NCBI GenBank assembly: GCA_031553495.1 | Contig: JAVBLN010000007.1 | Location: forward strand, 62,001-126,000 | Length of the DNA stretch: 64,000 bases | Origin: Pinibacter sp031553495 | GTDB taxonomy: Bacteria > Bacteroidota > Bacteroidia > Chitinophagales > Chitinophagaceae | Reading direction: 5' to 3' | Shown here: in pieces, positions 26,766 to 36,592 of the stretch | Numbering within the stretch: the stretch's first letter is position 1 | How the letters are laid out: the number at the start of each line of letters is the position of its first letter | Position numbers and translations under genes: made by a program | Notes under the pieces: model-generated | Databases searched by the model: none | The model's input: only the letters and a program-made list of their open reading frames with translations | What the model was told of the DNA's origin: nothing

Positions 26766-27611
26766 TTATGCATGTATGAGATCGGATGGATTGTTTTTAT
26801 TTTTCTGCAACAACAAATCCTGGTTTAGTACATAACTAAGCGCATTGTATAGCTCGGGTAATTCACTGTGTAATTGTTCCGGTTTTTCAAAAAAAGTTTC
26901 TATACATACCGCCCAGAACTCGTTGTAATTGGTAGTGGCATAGTTGTCGAGAAAAGTGTCATTTTGCTTTTGTAGGCGATTGAATATTGGCCTGGCTGTT
27001 TTTGAAAATGAATGAAAGCGTTTTACAAAATCATAGTCCATATCTTCCTGCGCAACAAAATTGGTATAAGCCAGCGCATGCGCCATTTCGTGCAGGCCCA
27101 CATTTTGCGCATCATCGCAATACCTGTAACCCTGCAGGAAATTATTCCAGGATAAGTAAATTCCATTTGTGTTGACGTGACCCTGGTAAATTTCTTGGTT
27201 CAGCCCATAATAATAATCGCTGCCTATTACATAAATTTTTCTGAAGAAATCCAGCAGGTAATGCTCCAGGCCAAAAGTTAACTGTATGGCTGCGGCGGAT
27301 ATTAGTACCCGTATTTCCGGTTGCGGATCAATACTTATATATTGAAAGCTTTTTGTGAATTGAAAATGCAATAACCTGCTTACAAATTTTGTGCGCTTTT
27401 CTATATCTAAATTTCTGTAGAAACAATTATTGGTGCAAAGCAGCTCATCGTAGAATTGCCAGTTTTTGAGCATTTCTTTTTCTACAAAAGAGAAACTGCG
27501 TTTTTTCTCTAAATGCTTTTGTATAGATGGTTTTACCAGGTATCTGACGAGTATTATACCAAATGTAAACAATGCTATTGCTTCAAGTATACCGGCAGAG
27601 TTATCATTCAT
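26766..27611 (-). CDS. Zinc peptidase of the M90/MtfA family
   Basis: 281 residues with an N-terminal membrane helix (IALFTFGIILVRYLV) and the zinc motif HEMAH in GLHEMAHALAYTNF; a downstream Glu in NEFWAVCIETFFEKP fits the third ligand of the M90 family. E. coli MtfA, the founding member, binds the Mlc repressor and is an aminopeptidase; that role may not carry over here. The membrane anchor is an addition relative to E. coli MtfA. It is a single gene, divergent from aspS, with about 150 bases between the two starts. Confidence 0.85.
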   Translation of the reverse strand: MNDNSAGILEAIALFTFGIILVRYLVKPSIQKHLEKKRSFSFVEKEMLKNWQFYDELLCTNNCFYRNLDIEKRTKFVSRLLHFQFTKSFQYISIDPQPEIRVLISAAAIQLTFGLEHYLLDFFRKIYVIGSDYYYGLNQEIYQGHVNTNGIYLSWNNFLQGYRYCDDAQNVGLHEMAHALAYTNFVAQEDMDYDFVKRFHSFSKTARPIFNRLQKQNDTFLDNYATTNYNEFWAVCIETFFEKPEQLHSELPELYNALSYVLNQDLLLQKNKNNPSDLIHA

Positions 27612-27673
27612 TGCAAGCGATCAAAAAGTTAAAGGTTAAAAGCAGATGTTTTAAAATCGAATATACAGTTTCT

Positions 27674-27704
27674 ATTGATAGCTTTATGAATTCAATTACC
27701 TTTG
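27674..27704 (+). promoter_or_regulatory. Predicted promoter of aspS
   Basis: ATTG (27674-27677) and TACCTTTG (27697-27704) fit the -33/-7 pattern with a 19-base spacer, about 58 bases before the start codon. Confidence 0.55.
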
Positions 27705-27762
27705 CGCCTCTGATTTCAGTGATATTTGACCTGTTTACTATAATTATATTAATCAAAATCTC

Positions 27763-29586
27763 ATGTATAGAACGCACACTTGTGGAGAATTACGATTAGA
27801 AAATGTAAATGTTGAAGTGACATTGGCCGGCTGGGTGCAAACGATCCGAAAATTTGGCAGTATTACTTTTATTGATCTTCGCGATCGTTATGGCATTACC
27901 CAGTTGCTATTTGGTGAGGAATTGAACAAACAGCTTGATGAAAATCCGTTGGGCCGCGAATTTGTTTTGCAGGTGAAAGGTATGGTAAATGAAAGAAGCA
28001 ATAAGAATGCCTATTTGCCAACCGGCGATATTGAAATTTTGGTAAAGGATTTTACGATACTTAACAAATCTGCTGTACCGCCATTTACCATTCAGGACGA
28101 TACTGATGGTGGCGACGATCTGCGGATGAAATACCGTTTTCTTGACTTGCGTCGTAATGCGGTGAAAAAAAATCTTGAGCTGAGGTATGCCGTAAACCGT
28201 GCGGCCCGCAACTATTTGCATGAAAACAATTTCATGGATATAGAAACTCCCTTTCTTATAAAATCCACTCCGGAAGGTGCAAGAGATTTTGTTGTGCCTT
28301 CGAGAATGAATCCCGGTCAGTTTTACGCTCTGCCACAATCGCCACAAACGTTTAAGCAATTATTGATGGTAAGCGGATACGACAGATATTACCAGATTGT
28401 AAAATGCTTTCGTGATGAGGATTTAAGGGCGGACAGACAGCCGGAGTTTACACAGATTGATTGTGAAATGTGTTTTGTGGAGCAGGAAGATATTCTCAAT
28501 ATGTTTGAAGGAATGATCAAATACATTTTTAAATCGGTAAAAGGTATAGATATAACGGAAAAAGTGGAGCGCATGTCGTGGGAAGAAGCCATGTGGACAT
28601 ATGGGAACGACAAGCCGGATATACGTTTTGGAATGAAGATTGCCAACCTCAAATTTCCACAACATACATTTCCTGCCAAAACAAAAGCTGCCGGTAATGT
28701 GCTGGAAGGTGCAAATTTCGGAGTGTTCGATAATGCCGAAACAGTAGTGGCTATTGCTGTTCCGGGTATTGCGGATTATACCCGCAAGCAAATTGACGAA
28801 CTAACGGAGTGGGTTAAACGTCCGCAAATTGGTATGCAGGGTTTGGTAAATATTAAGTGTAATGCGGATGGCACATTTAAAAGCAGTGTCGATAAATTTT
28901 ATGGTGAGGATAAATTAAAAACCATCGCGGAAGCAACCGGAGCAAATGCCGGTGATCTTATTCTGGTGCTGGCCGGGGCGGAGGAAAGAACACGCAAAGC
29001 CATGAGTGAATTGCGCCTCGAAATGGGTCGCCGGCTTGGCTTGCGCAGGGAAGATGAGTTTAAACTTTTGTGGGTGCTGGATTTCCCATTGTTTGAATAC
29101 GCGGAAGAAGATAACCGCTGGGTGGCGCGTCACCACCCGTTTACAGCGCCTAAGCCTTCGGATATAACTGCCATGATCAATAATGATCCACGTATTGAAA
29201 ACGCTTCGGAATATTTAAAACATCCTTATGCCAACATCAAGGCAAATGCTTATGATATGGTGCTGAATGGAAATGAAATAGGCGGTGGATCCATTCGTAT
29301 TTTCCAGCGCGAACTCCAGGAAAAAATGTTTGAAGCGCTTGGTATGGACAAAGAAGAACAGCAACATAAATTCGGCTTCCTGTTAGGCGCATTTGAATAC
29401 GGCGCGCCACCGCATGGTGGTATTGCCTTTGGCTTCGACAGATTGTGCTCTATACTCGGAGGCAGTGAAAGCATTCGTGATTTTATCGCGTTCCCCAAAA
29501 ACAATAGTGGCCGCGATGTAATGCTTGATGCGCCTGCTACTATAGATGAAAAACAGTTGAAAGAGCTTTCTATAAGAACGGTGTAG
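27763..29586 (+). CDS. aspS: Aspartyl-tRNA synthetase
   Basis: A 607-residue class II synthetase that charges tRNA-Asp. Order: N-terminal anticodon-binding OB fold (about 1-110, VTLAGWVQTIRKFGSITFIDLRD), catalytic domain with motif 2 (FRDEDLRADRQPEFTQID), the bacterial insertion domain (about 300-430), and motif 3 (GGIAFGFDRL) near the C-terminus. Length and the insertion identify the bacterial type. The ATG at 27763 directly precedes the RTHTCGEL sequence typical of this family. It forms a single-gene unit with its own promoter and a hairpin behind it. Confidence 0.98.
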   Translation: MYRTHTCGELRLENVNVEVTLAGWVQTIRKFGSITFIDLRDRYGITQLLFGEELNKQLDENPLGREFVLQVKGMVNERSNKNAYLPTGDIEILVKDFTILNKSAVPPFTIQDDTDGGDDLRMKYRFLDLRRNAVKKNLELRYAVNRAARNYLHENNFMDIETPFLIKSTPEGARDFVVPSRMNPGQFYALPQSPQTFKQLLMVSGYDRYYQIVKCFRDEDLRADRQPEFTQIDCEMCFVEQEDILNMFEGMIKYIFKSVKGIDITEKVERMSWEEAMWTYGNDKPDIRFGMKIANLKFPQHTFPAKTKAAGNVLEGANFGVFDNAETVVAIAVPGIADYTRKQIDELTEWVKRPQIGMQGLVNIKCNADGTFKSSVDKFYGEDKLKTIAEATGANAGDLILVLAGAEERTRKAMSELRLEMGRRLGLRREDEFKLLWVLDFPLFEYAEEDNRWVARHHPFTAPKPSDITAMINNDPRIENASEYLKHPYANIKANAYDMVLNGNEIGGGSIRIFQRELQEKMFEALGMDKEEQQHKFGFLLGAFEYGAPPHGGIAFGFDRLCSILGGSESIRDFIAFPKNNSGRDVMLDAPATIDEKQLKELSIRTV

Positions 29587-29589
29587 CGA

Positions 29590-29634
29590 AGTCAGAGATC
29601 AGAAAACATTTACTTCTGACCTCTGATTTCTGAC
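29590..29634. repeat. Inverted short repeat after aspS
   Basis: GTCAGAGATCAG is followed after about 14 bases by GACCTCTGATTTCTGACC, its rough complement, so a hairpin is possible. The same CTCTGATTTCTGAC unit recurs near 21205 and 31285. It may serve as the aspS transcript end, although there is no strong T run. Confidence 0.5.
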
Positions 29635-29667
29635 CTTTAATTCATAACCTGTTTAAAACCTTTATAA

Positions 29668-30153
29668 ATGAAAAGTGCATTAAGATTAACAGGCGTGTTA
29701 TCCTGGATCAATTTAGCAATTGCGTGTTTCTTTGTTTTCTTTGGATTCATGGGATCAATGATAATGGGAAATATCGGAATGGGATTGATAGCGGTGGTGT
29801 TTTTTGGTGCTATCGGTTTGCATAGTTATGCGGCATTGCAATTGCGTAAGAGCATTTTGTATGGATATGAACTGGATAGAAAAACTCCCGGCGGAATCCA
29901 GATAATGGGTTTCATTTCTATGTTTATTGCATTTGTGAGTATTACTAATGGTTTCACTTTGTTGCGCCATACGGATGAAGTGATAAAAGAATTGGAAAAA
30001 AACTTCTCTTCGCAGCTTTATCAGAATATTGATCTTTCGGTTCTTTATATGGGTGTCGGATATTTTGTTATTGTATTTGGTTTGTTGGTATTGATAAACG
30101 TACTGATAAATTTATCGTTGCTGCGTTGGTATCGTAACAGGCAGAATAATTAA
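29668..30153 (+). CDS. Unknown four-helix membrane protein
   Basis: 161 residues with four likely membrane helices (about 8-30, 35-55, 75-97 and 128-150) and a short soluble loop between the third and fourth. The N-terminus has no cleavable signal. I do not recognise the family. The gene stands alone between aspS and an outer-membrane protein gene. The rest of the 505-base gap after it (30154-30658) contains only a family A arm that I can identify. Confidence 0.75.
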   Translation: MKSALRLTGVLSWINLAIACFFVFFGFMGSMIMGNIGMGLIAVVFFGAIGLHSYAALQLRKSILYGYELDRKTPGGIQIMGFISMFIAFVSITNGFTLLRHTDEVIKELEKNFSSQLYQNIDLSVLYMGVGYFVIVFGLLVLINVLINLSLLRWYRNRQNN

Positions 30154-30273
30154 TTTTCATAAACATACACACCACATCAGCAAATCTTACAATAGTGTGA
30201 TTGCATTTCTTACAGCAATATTCTTTGCAGTGGATTTCATTATTACTTGTTAACGGGTCGTTATTTAAAACAT

Positions 30274-30362
30274 ATTTTTATTATGAGCCCGGCAGCAGTG
30301 CTACTATTAAACTTTCGTTGCGTCGCACACTTCAACGGTTTGTTCGCTATTGGGCGCGGTAT
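30274..30362 (+). repeat. Family A arm (plus, type II)
   Basis: TTATGAGCCCGGC outer part, GCGTCGCACAC core, and TTTGTTCGCTATTGGGC inner end, the full type II pattern. It faces the type I arm at 31329; together they bracket the outer-membrane protein gene. Confidence 0.8.
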
Positions 30363-30658
30363 AAAATGCTTCCTGTAAATCGTAGAAATATGATTTTGTA
30401 AACACGTGTACATTTTGTCAGTCTGTCATTTCTGTAGTAAAGTGTCAATCTAACAGGAACGGACAACCTTTTTTTAATAAAGAGATTGGTTTTTTATAAA
30501 AAGAGATTTTGCTTCATGAAATTTTTTCATTGACATAGTAGAATAAAATTCCATAACATGATGATATGACAATAAATATGACAATGTTTTCTACGATTTG
30601 GCTGTTTGCAACTTTTGGTGTTGAATTTGCTTCTTATGGAGCAAATAAATTTTTATTT

Positions 30659-31213
30659 ATGAAAAAATTACTATTGGCTGCATTCGTAATGGCAGGAATT
30701 GGCTTCTCGGCACAAGCACAACAAGGAAGTGTTTTATTGTATGGTAATCTTGGTTTGGAAACTCAGAACAAGCATTCTAAAGAAGGTAAGGTTACTGCCT
30801 TCACAATTGCTCCGGGTGTAGGTTATCAGTTTAATGACAACTGGACTGCAGGTGGAGAAATTAGTTTTGCAACAGCTAAATTTGAAGACGAAAAAGCAAT
30901 GAACGAATTTAAAGTAGGACCTTTCGTTCGTTACTCTTATCCTATTTCTAACATCTTTAGCATATTCGGTCAGTTAGGTGCCGGATACCAGGGAGCAAAA
31001 CAAGGAGATTATAAAGCAAGTGGCGCTTACGCTTATGTTACTCCGGCTATTTCCCTGAATGTTAAAAATGGTTTTGGATTCTCCGTAGCGTTCGGAGGAA
31101 TCGATTTCCAAACAGTGAAACCTAAAGGTGGAGACGCTGCTTCTTCATTTGGTTTAACATTTGGACAAACCGCTACAATCGGTATTTCTAAAAATTTTGG
31201 TGGAAAGAAATAA
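30659..31213 (+). CDS. Small outer-membrane beta-barrel protein
   Basis: 184 residues: a signal peptide (MKKLLLAAFVMAGIGFSAQA) followed by alternating hydrophobic strands, ending in ATIGISKNFG, the usual terminal strand with an aromatic residue near its end. GVGYQFNDNWTAGGEISFA and similar segments match the outer-membrane beta-barrel families abundant in this phylum, probably eight strands. The role is unknown. I placed the start at the signal peptide; the frame is open for 31 codons upstream, but that stretch is not signal-like. Confidence 0.88.
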   Translation: MKKLLLAAFVMAGIGFSAQAQQGSVLLYGNLGLETQNKHSKEGKVTAFTIAPGVGYQFNDNWTAGGEISFATAKFEDEKAMNEFKVGPFVRYSYPISNIFSIFGQLGAGYQGAKQGDYKASGAYAYVTPAISLNVKNGFGFSVAFGGIDFQTVKPKGGDAASSFGLTFGQTATIGISKNFGGKK

Positions 31214-31238
31214 GCAGACTTTTATTAAAACTAACGCG

Positions 31239-31265
31239 ACCCGGCAATTTTGCCGGGTTTTTTTA
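31239..31265 (+). terminator. Intrinsic terminator after the barrel gene
   Basis: ACCCGGCA (31239-31246) pairs with TGCCGGGT (31251-31258), followed by seven T residues, 26 bases after the stop. Confidence 0.9.
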
Positions 31266-31328
31266 TGTAGGAATATTATTAAGGTCTCTGACATCTGACC
31301 TCTGATTTCTCGACTGCCCGCTGCCCAC

Positions 31329-31410
31329 CGCCCACTAAAGTTCCTACCGTACAAGTGAGTGACACAACGATGATGCCATGAAAAACAAATGCCGGTTCCA
31401 AAAATATTTC
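31329..31410 (-). repeat. Family A arm (minus, type I)
   Basis: Core ACAAGTGAGTGACACAACG, with the alternative outer part GATGATGCCATGAAAAACAA shared with 32976. It is preceded by CTGCCCGCTGCCCACC-type short repeats. The rest of the 372-base gap before rarA shows nothing else. Confidence 0.82.
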
Positions 31411-31585
31411 CTGTAATTTATTATACACCCTGTCTTCAATTAAAATAGTTTTTGCTGCCGAAATCGTAAATTGAATATGCAAGTAGCATGACTTGGTTAT
31501 AATCATTATTATTGCAGGTAGCATTTGCATGAACAACAAACTATTGCGCCGGATTTAAATTTTGAAACTTTATATATAACGTATT

Positions 31586-32851
31586 ATGCAAGCAGAATCT
31601 ATTCCCCTGGCAGAGCGATTGCGCCCTAATACTTTGGAAGCGTTGGCCGGACAAAAACACCTGACCGGTAAGAGCAGTATTTTACGTACTGCTATTGAAC
31701 AAGGCAAAGTGCCAAGTATGATTTTGTGGGGACCGCCGGGTGTGGGTAAAACTACTATTGCTAACATTATAGCACACACGCTAAATGTGCCGTTCTATAC
31801 CTTAAGCGCCATTAGCAGTGGCGTGAAGGAAGTGCGTGAAGTAATTGAGGATGCTAGAAAAAAAGAACGTGCTATTCTTTTTATTGATGAAATTCACCGG
31901 TTTAATAAGGGCCAGCAGGATGCATTGCTTGGCGCAGTTGAAAAGGGTACTATTACATTAATTGGCGCTACTACTGAAAACCCTTCGTTTGAAGTGAATA
32001 GCGCTTTGCTTAGCAGGTGCCAGGTATATGTTTTAAAGCCGCTGGAAGAAGCGGATCTTGTACATTTACTACAGTATGCCATCCAAAACGATGAGGTGCT
32101 TAAGCGAAAAAAAATTACGCTGAAAGAAACGGAAGCGATGATAAATATTTCGGGAGGCGATGCCAGAAAATTACTAAACCTGCTGGAACTTGTTACCGAC
32201 ACATTGGGTGATGACGCGGTGATTACTGATGATAATGTAATGCAGATTGCCCAACAACGTATCGCCTTGTATGATAAGAAAGGTGAACAGCATTATGATA
32301 TTATTTCTGCTTTCATTAAATCTATTCGTGGTAGCGATCCCAATGGCGCCGTGTACTGGCTTGCAAGAATGGTGGAAGGCGGTGAGGATGTAAAGTTCAT
32401 TGCCCGCAGAATGTTGATACTTGCAAGTGAGGATATTGGTAACGCAAATCCGAATGCGCTACTGCTTGCCAACACTACTTTTGAGGCTGTTAACAAAATC
32501 GGTTATCCTGAATCCAGAATTATATTATCGCAATGCGCAGTTTACCTTGCTACCTCTCCTAAAAGCAACGCTTCTTATATGGCTATAGACGCCGCTATTG
32601 GCGCGGTGCACCAGCTTGGCGATTTGCCGGTGCCGCTTCATATTCGTAATGCGCCCACAAAGCTTATGAAGAATCTTGATTATGGTAAAGACTACAAGTA
32701 CTCACATAGTTTTGAAAATAATTTTGCCACCCAGGAATATCTGCCTTCTGAACTAAGCGGTAATAAATTTTATGATCCCGGACAAAACGCCAGAGAAAAC
32801 GAAATCAGAAAATTTTTAAAAGATCGTTGGAAAGAAAAGTATAATTATTGA
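31586..32851 (+). CDS. rarA: Replication-associated recombination protein A
   Basis: A 421-residue AAA+ ATPase related to clamp-loader subunits. GPPGVGKTT (Walker A, about residue 49) and LFIDEIHRFNKGQQD (Walker B) are intact; GATTENPSFEVNSALLSRC is the sensor 1 and arginine-finger region typical of RarA/MgsA. The C-terminal third (SAFIKSIRGSDPNGAVYWLARM) is the family's tetramerisation domain. It acts at stalled replication forks. It is a single gene with repeat arms on both sides. Confidence 0.96.
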   Translation: MQAESIPLAERLRPNTLEALAGQKHLTGKSSILRTAIEQGKVPSMILWGPPGVGKTTIANIIAHTLNVPFYTLSAISSGVKEVREVIEDARKKERAILFIDEIHRFNKGQQDALLGAVEKGTITLIGATTENPSFEVNSALLSRCQVYVLKPLEEADLVHLLQYAIQNDEVLKRKKITLKETEAMINISGGDARKLLNLLELVTDTLGDDAVITDDNVMQIAQQRIALYDKKGEQHYDIISAFIKSIRGSDPNGAVYWLARMVEGGEDVKFIARRMLILASEDIGNANPNALLLANTTFEAVNKIGYPESRIILSQCAVYLATSPKSNASYMAIDAAIGAVHQLGDLPVPLHIRNAPTKLMKNLDYGKDYKYSHSFENNFATQEYLPSELSGNKFYDPGQNARENEIRKFLKDRWKEKYNY

Positions 32852-32975
32852 AAAGATCGTTTTAATAGTGAAAGATTGAAAATTGAAAGTGTTGACAGCG
32901 CTTGATGTATGTAAAAACATGAGAACTGTTAACTGTCTGCTGCTAATTGTTAGATGCCTGCCGCTTTATGTCAAT

Positions 32976-33058
32976 TCGCTGAACAGTATTACTACCGTAC
33001 AAGGGAGTGACACAACGATGATGCCATGAAAAACAAATGCCGGTATCCAAAATATTTC
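32976..33058 (-). repeat. Solo family A arm (minus, type I)
   Basis: Nearly the same as the arm at 31329, including the GATGATGCCATGAAAAACAA outer part, with GGGAG for GTGAG in the core. These two consecutive same-direction arms flank rarA as direct repeats. The 333-base gap before the next gene holds nothing else. Confidence 0.82.
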
Positions 33059-33184
33059 TTACAATTTTTTATACGTCACAACGAATGGACTCGCTGCTAT
33101 TCCTGCACTTATAAAATTTTGCGTAATTTTATAGCTTGTTTTGTGTGAAACAATAATAATCTTTCACCCTTTAAATAACTCAAT

Positions 33185-33634
33185 ATGCAACTTACCTGGA
33201 GCATTAAAAAATTTAATGAACTAACCCCAAATGAATTATATCATATACTTCGTCTGCGCAGTGAGGTTTTTGTGGTAGAACAACAATGTGTTTTTCTTGA
33301 TGCTGATAATAAGGATCAGGTGTCCCATCACTGTATGTGTTGGAAAGATGACAGCCTTTTTGCATACAGCCGGTTGGTGCCGCCGGGCTTTGCTTATGAA
33401 GAGGCATCCATTGGCAGGGTAGTAACGGCGCCGGTGGCACGCAGGCTGGGTATTGGAAAAATGCTTATGAAAAGATCAGTAGAAACATGTAAGCGTTTGT
33501 TTAATACTTCTACTATTAGAATTGGAGCGCAACTGCATCTTAAGAAATTTTACAGCGCTTTCGATTTTGAATCTGCCAGCGAAATATATATGGAAGATGG
33601 CATTGAGCACATTGAAATGTTACTAAACTCATAG
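33185..33634 (+). CDS. GNAT acetyltransferase, ElaA type
   Basis: 149 residues. LYHILRLRSEVFVVEQQC near the start and IGRVVTAPVARRLGIGKMLM (acetyl-CoA loop with R-x-x-G-x-G/A pattern, about residues 78-97) match the ElaA family of GCN5-related N-acetyltransferases. ElaA substrates are not known with certainty. Single-gene unit. The 289 bases after it contain only a short decayed-looking frame. Confidence 0.92.
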   Translation: MQLTWSIKKFNELTPNELYHILRLRSEVFVVEQQCVFLDADNKDQVSHHCMCWKDDSLFAYSRLVPPGFAYEEASIGRVVTAPVARRLGIGKMLMKRSVETCKRLFNTSTIRIGAQLHLKKFYSAFDFESASEIYMEDGIEHIEMLLNS

Positions 33635-33923
33635 TATTATTGCGATTTCCGGGAATTTTAAAAATAACCTGAACGGGCACACACTAAAAATTGATTTTCG
33701 CCGTTTATTGGCAGGGTACACCTTTATAAACCGAAAACCAAAACCGTTAGTATGAACCAAACTATACTCATTACCGTTCGTTATTCTCACTCTGCAGTTT
33801 TTCAGTGCAAAAGTTATTTCAAATTAGCATTGTATAAGTTAATATAAGTATCAACAGCTGCCGTGCTGTTGCCATGCCATATTTACTCCAATATTTTTTT
33901 GCGAAAAACTTAATTCATTGCAC

Positions 33924-34871
33924 ATGAAAAACCATGTACACACTATGGTGTGCTGGTGCATATTACTTATATGTACATTATGCATTACCGTTAGTGTTCC
34001 CGCGCAAATGCGTTTGTTTGAAAATCTTGAAGCGGGTATTACCGTTGGTCCGTCAAATTTTTTGGGTGATCTTGGCGGCAATGCCGGAAAAGGCACAACC
34101 TTTTTGAAGGATAATAATTTCCCAATGATGAGATTTACCGGAGGTGTTCACGTCACGCTTAATCCCAGTCCGCTGTTGGGTTTCAGGATTGCACTTAACT
34201 ACGGTTCGCTTGCCGGTGATGATGCCGTTATAAAAGCGAAAGGCGGCTACGAAGATGCCAGGAAAAATCGTGACCAGCGTTTCAAGTCTTCTTTACTCGA
34301 AGGCTTTGTAGCGGCTGAAGTATTTCCTACCGTTTTGTTTGAAGAAAATCCTCATGATGTAAATCACAAGCTTCGTCCCTATGGCTTAATTGGAGTGGGC
34401 TTTTTTCATTTCAATCCGCAGGGCCGCGATCCTGCAACCGGCGATTGGGTTTATTTGAAACCATTGCACACAGAAGGCGAAGGCTTTGCAGAGTATCCCG
34501 GTAGAAAGCCTTATAAGCTTACACAACTGAACATTCCTATGGGGGTTGGTTTGAAGTTTTATGTCAGCGAAAAGTTTGCACTGGGATTGGAAGTTATTTA
34601 CCGCAAAACTTTTACGGATTATATAGATGATGTAAGTACTACTTATATTGATCCGGCATTGTTTGACAAGTATTTTGGCCATAACAGCGCAAATGCGCAA
34701 ATGGCAAAACGGATATATGATCAGCGTATCAATGTGTCTGCTACTGATCAGAAGCGTGGCACGGCTACTAATAATGACGCGTATTATACAATAGGATTCA
34801 AATTGAGTTTCAGGTTAAACAGTGGCAATCCGTGGGAGAATTCAACTCGCTGCCCTACGTTTCATTTTTAG
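33924..34871 (+). CDS. Secreted outer-membrane barrel protein, unknown role
   Basis: 315 residues with a signal peptide ending SVPAQ and repeated beta strands, including GITVGPSNFLGDLGG near residue 35 and IPMGVGLKFYVSEKFALGLEVIYRKTFTDYIDDVSTTY around 200-240. The latter resembles the barrels of the DUF6089/PorG-like group, some of which belong to the type IX secretion machinery; this assignment is tentative. I used the ATG at 33924, from which the signal peptide follows. It converges with the porP/sprF-like gene, which adds weak support for a secretion-related role. Confidence 0.8.
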   Translation: MKNHVHTMVCWCILLICTLCITVSVPAQMRLFENLEAGITVGPSNFLGDLGGNAGKGTTFLKDNNFPMMRFTGGVHVTLNPSPLLGFRIALNYGSLAGDDAVIKAKGGYEDARKNRDQRFKSSLLEGFVAAEVFPTVLFEENPHDVNHKLRPYGLIGVGFFHFNPQGRDPATGDWVYLKPLHTEGEGFAEYPGRKPYKLTQLNIPMGVGLKFYVSEKFALGLEVIYRKTFTDYIDDVSTTYIDPALFDKYFGHNSANAQMAKRIYDQRINVSATDQKRGTATNNDAYYTIGFKLSFRLNSGNPWENSTRCPTFHF

Positions 34872-34927
34872 TGGCGGCACAAAAAATATTGCTTAAGCAA
34901 ATGTTGCAGTAAGAAGATTATCGAGAA

Positions 34928-35005
34928 GTATTTGTGAACCGGCATTTGAGCCCTGATTAAGCTCCGGTTGTGTCACTCACTTCAACTGTAGTAATTCTTA
35001 TGATC
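34928..35005 (+). repeat. Family A arm (plus, type I core, diverged)
   Basis: The GTTGTGTCACTCACTTCAAC core is clear; the outer part is diverged. It faces the type II arm at 36425, and the pair encloses the porP/sprF-like gene. Nothing else is evident in the 444-base gap 34872-35315. Confidence 0.75.
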
Positions 35006-35315
35006 AATGTGAAGTAGATGATGCGAAAAATAAATTTAAAAACCTTATTCCATGTAAGCGGGCAGGGAAATTAGTAGAATCTCAATATCCGGTTATTGCA
35101 ACCTGATCCGTTCTCTATTGTTTTCGTTTGTACCCTGTAGTGCAGATTTTATTGAATGATCCCTGTTTTGCTTACCGGAAAATTAATTTGAAAGTTTAAA
35201 AATTCGTTGGAACAGCATTGTTTACTAAAAGCGGACATTTTTTTTGAATGTGAAAAATGTAGAAATTTGAAGGAGGTTTTACTAAATGATGAACCTTCCG
35301 TGATACAATAATTCG

Positions 35316-36347
35316 CTACCATACATTTCTGGGGCACCAGTCGCCAAACTTATTACCAAGTAAAAAGCCGAGCACAATTTCGTGAGTGCCTTTGCTGATT
35401 GTATTAAGACCGGAAGTTGTACGATCGTAAGAATAGCTGATATTGAAAGTGTGCGAAATATTTAATCCGACCATAGCGGCAAAACCATCGTCCTGCCTGT
35501 AACTGCCGCCAATCCACATTAGATCGCGGTATTGCAGTTTCATATTCAGATCGAATTGTACAGGTAGCGGGGCTACATACTTCAACACAGCGGAAGGCAA
35601 TGCGGAAACATCATCATTCAGGAAAAAACGATAACCTGCCGATGCAAATAAGTGCGGTACAGTTTCAGATGGATACTTTGTGAGCTGATTGTTTGCAAAG
35701 TATATTTTTTGCGGAATGATTTGCTGAATGGATAGTCCCACAAAATAATTGGAAGAATACAGATATAAACCTGCATTGAGATCGGGTTTTATTTTGTTGA
35801 TAAATTGAGCGGAACCAACAGCGGGATCGATAGCACCGGGAATGTTCGGATCAAAAACCAGCTTGTCTGCCTGCAGGCTTAAATTATTCATACCGAAATC
35901 AAAACCCGCGGCCAGGCTGGTTTTTACACCTATGCCAATATGGTAGGCATAAGTAGCAAAAGCACTGAACCTGTTAAGTGGCCCGGTTTTGTCATTAATT
36001 ATTTTCAGTCCTATTCCATGATGTGGCCTTGCGCTGGTATAGTTGTCCCAGTATTGTTGTCCCCTTGGGTTTTCGCCTACCATATCAAATGAAGTGGCGG
36101 TGGTTCTGTAATCTTTTTTTCCTATAGGTGCTTGTACGGTAAAGTAAGTTGTTACAGGCGCATCCTGCACACCCACCCATTGATGCCGGTGGCTTAGCTT
36201 AACATCAGTATAGTTTTCAATACCTGCGATAGCAGGGTTTAATATATATCCGTTGATGATGTATTGAGTATAATGCGGTAGCTGCTGCGCTTTGGTTATG
36301 ATTCCAAGCACAGTTAAAAAAAACATTAATGTTATTCTCTTCTTCAT
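35316..36347 (-). CDS. PorP/SprF family outer-membrane protein
   Basis: 343 residues with a signal peptide (ends TKAQ) followed by the diagnostic QQLPHYTQYIINGYILNPAIAG start of the PorP/SprF family, then a beta barrel with HRHQWVGVQDAPVTTYFTV. Family members act with the type IX secretion system and are usually paired with a large gliding-type surface protein. Here that partner lies directly upstream on the same strand (36593-40084), the classic order. A second in-frame ATG at 36356 would add three residues. Confidence 0.93.
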   Translation of the reverse strand: MKKRITLMFFLTVLGIITKAQQLPHYTQYIINGYILNPAIAGIENYTDVKLSHRHQWVGVQDAPVTTYFTVQAPIGKKDYRTTATSFDMVGENPRGQQYWDNYTSARPHHGIGLKIINDKTGPLNRFSAFATYAYHIGIGVKTSLAAGFDFGMNNLSLQADKLVFDPNIPGAIDPAVGSAQFINKIKPDLNAGLYLYSSNYFVGLSIQQIIPQKIYFANNQLTKYPSETVPHLFASAGYRFFLNDDVSALPSAVLKYVAPLPVQFDLNMKLQYRDLMWIGGSYRQDDGFAAMVGLNISHTFNISYSYDRTTSGLNTISKGTHEIVLGFLLGNKFGDWCPRNVW

Positions 36348-36424
36348 ATTCAGCATGTGTGGCGTATAGTGTGCAATATTTAATATTTATTAAAGAGGCC
36401 AATAACCGGAACGTGTTTTTGCAT

Positions 36425-36509
36425 AATGCCCAATAGCGAACAACCCGTTGAAGAGTGCGACGCAACTAAAGCTTAATAGTAGCAATGCCGCCCGGTTCAT
36501 AATAAAAAA
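36425..36509 (-). repeat. Family A arm (minus, type II)
   Basis: Full type II: inner GCCCAATAGCGAACAACC, core GAGTGCGACGCAACT, outer CGGTTCATAATAAAAAA. It sits between the PKD protein gene and porP/sprF, which are probably co-transcribed. Confidence 0.82.
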
Positions 36510-36592
36510 CTACACTCTAAGCGCTGACCTGAATAATATAAGCCGTAAAATATTTATTGCACACATACACATTTTCAACTTTTGGTTTTCAA

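Noticed and set aside
31329..33058. Composite transposon carrying rarA between two same-direction arms
   Set aside because: rarA is a housekeeping gene, the arms are single, and no transposase or target duplication was seen.
33751..33846. Short frame starting MNQTILITVRYSHS in the gap before the barrel gene
   Set aside because: It might be the decayed start of a secreted-protein gene, but with about 30 codons and no clear continuation it cannot be supported as a gene or pseudogene.
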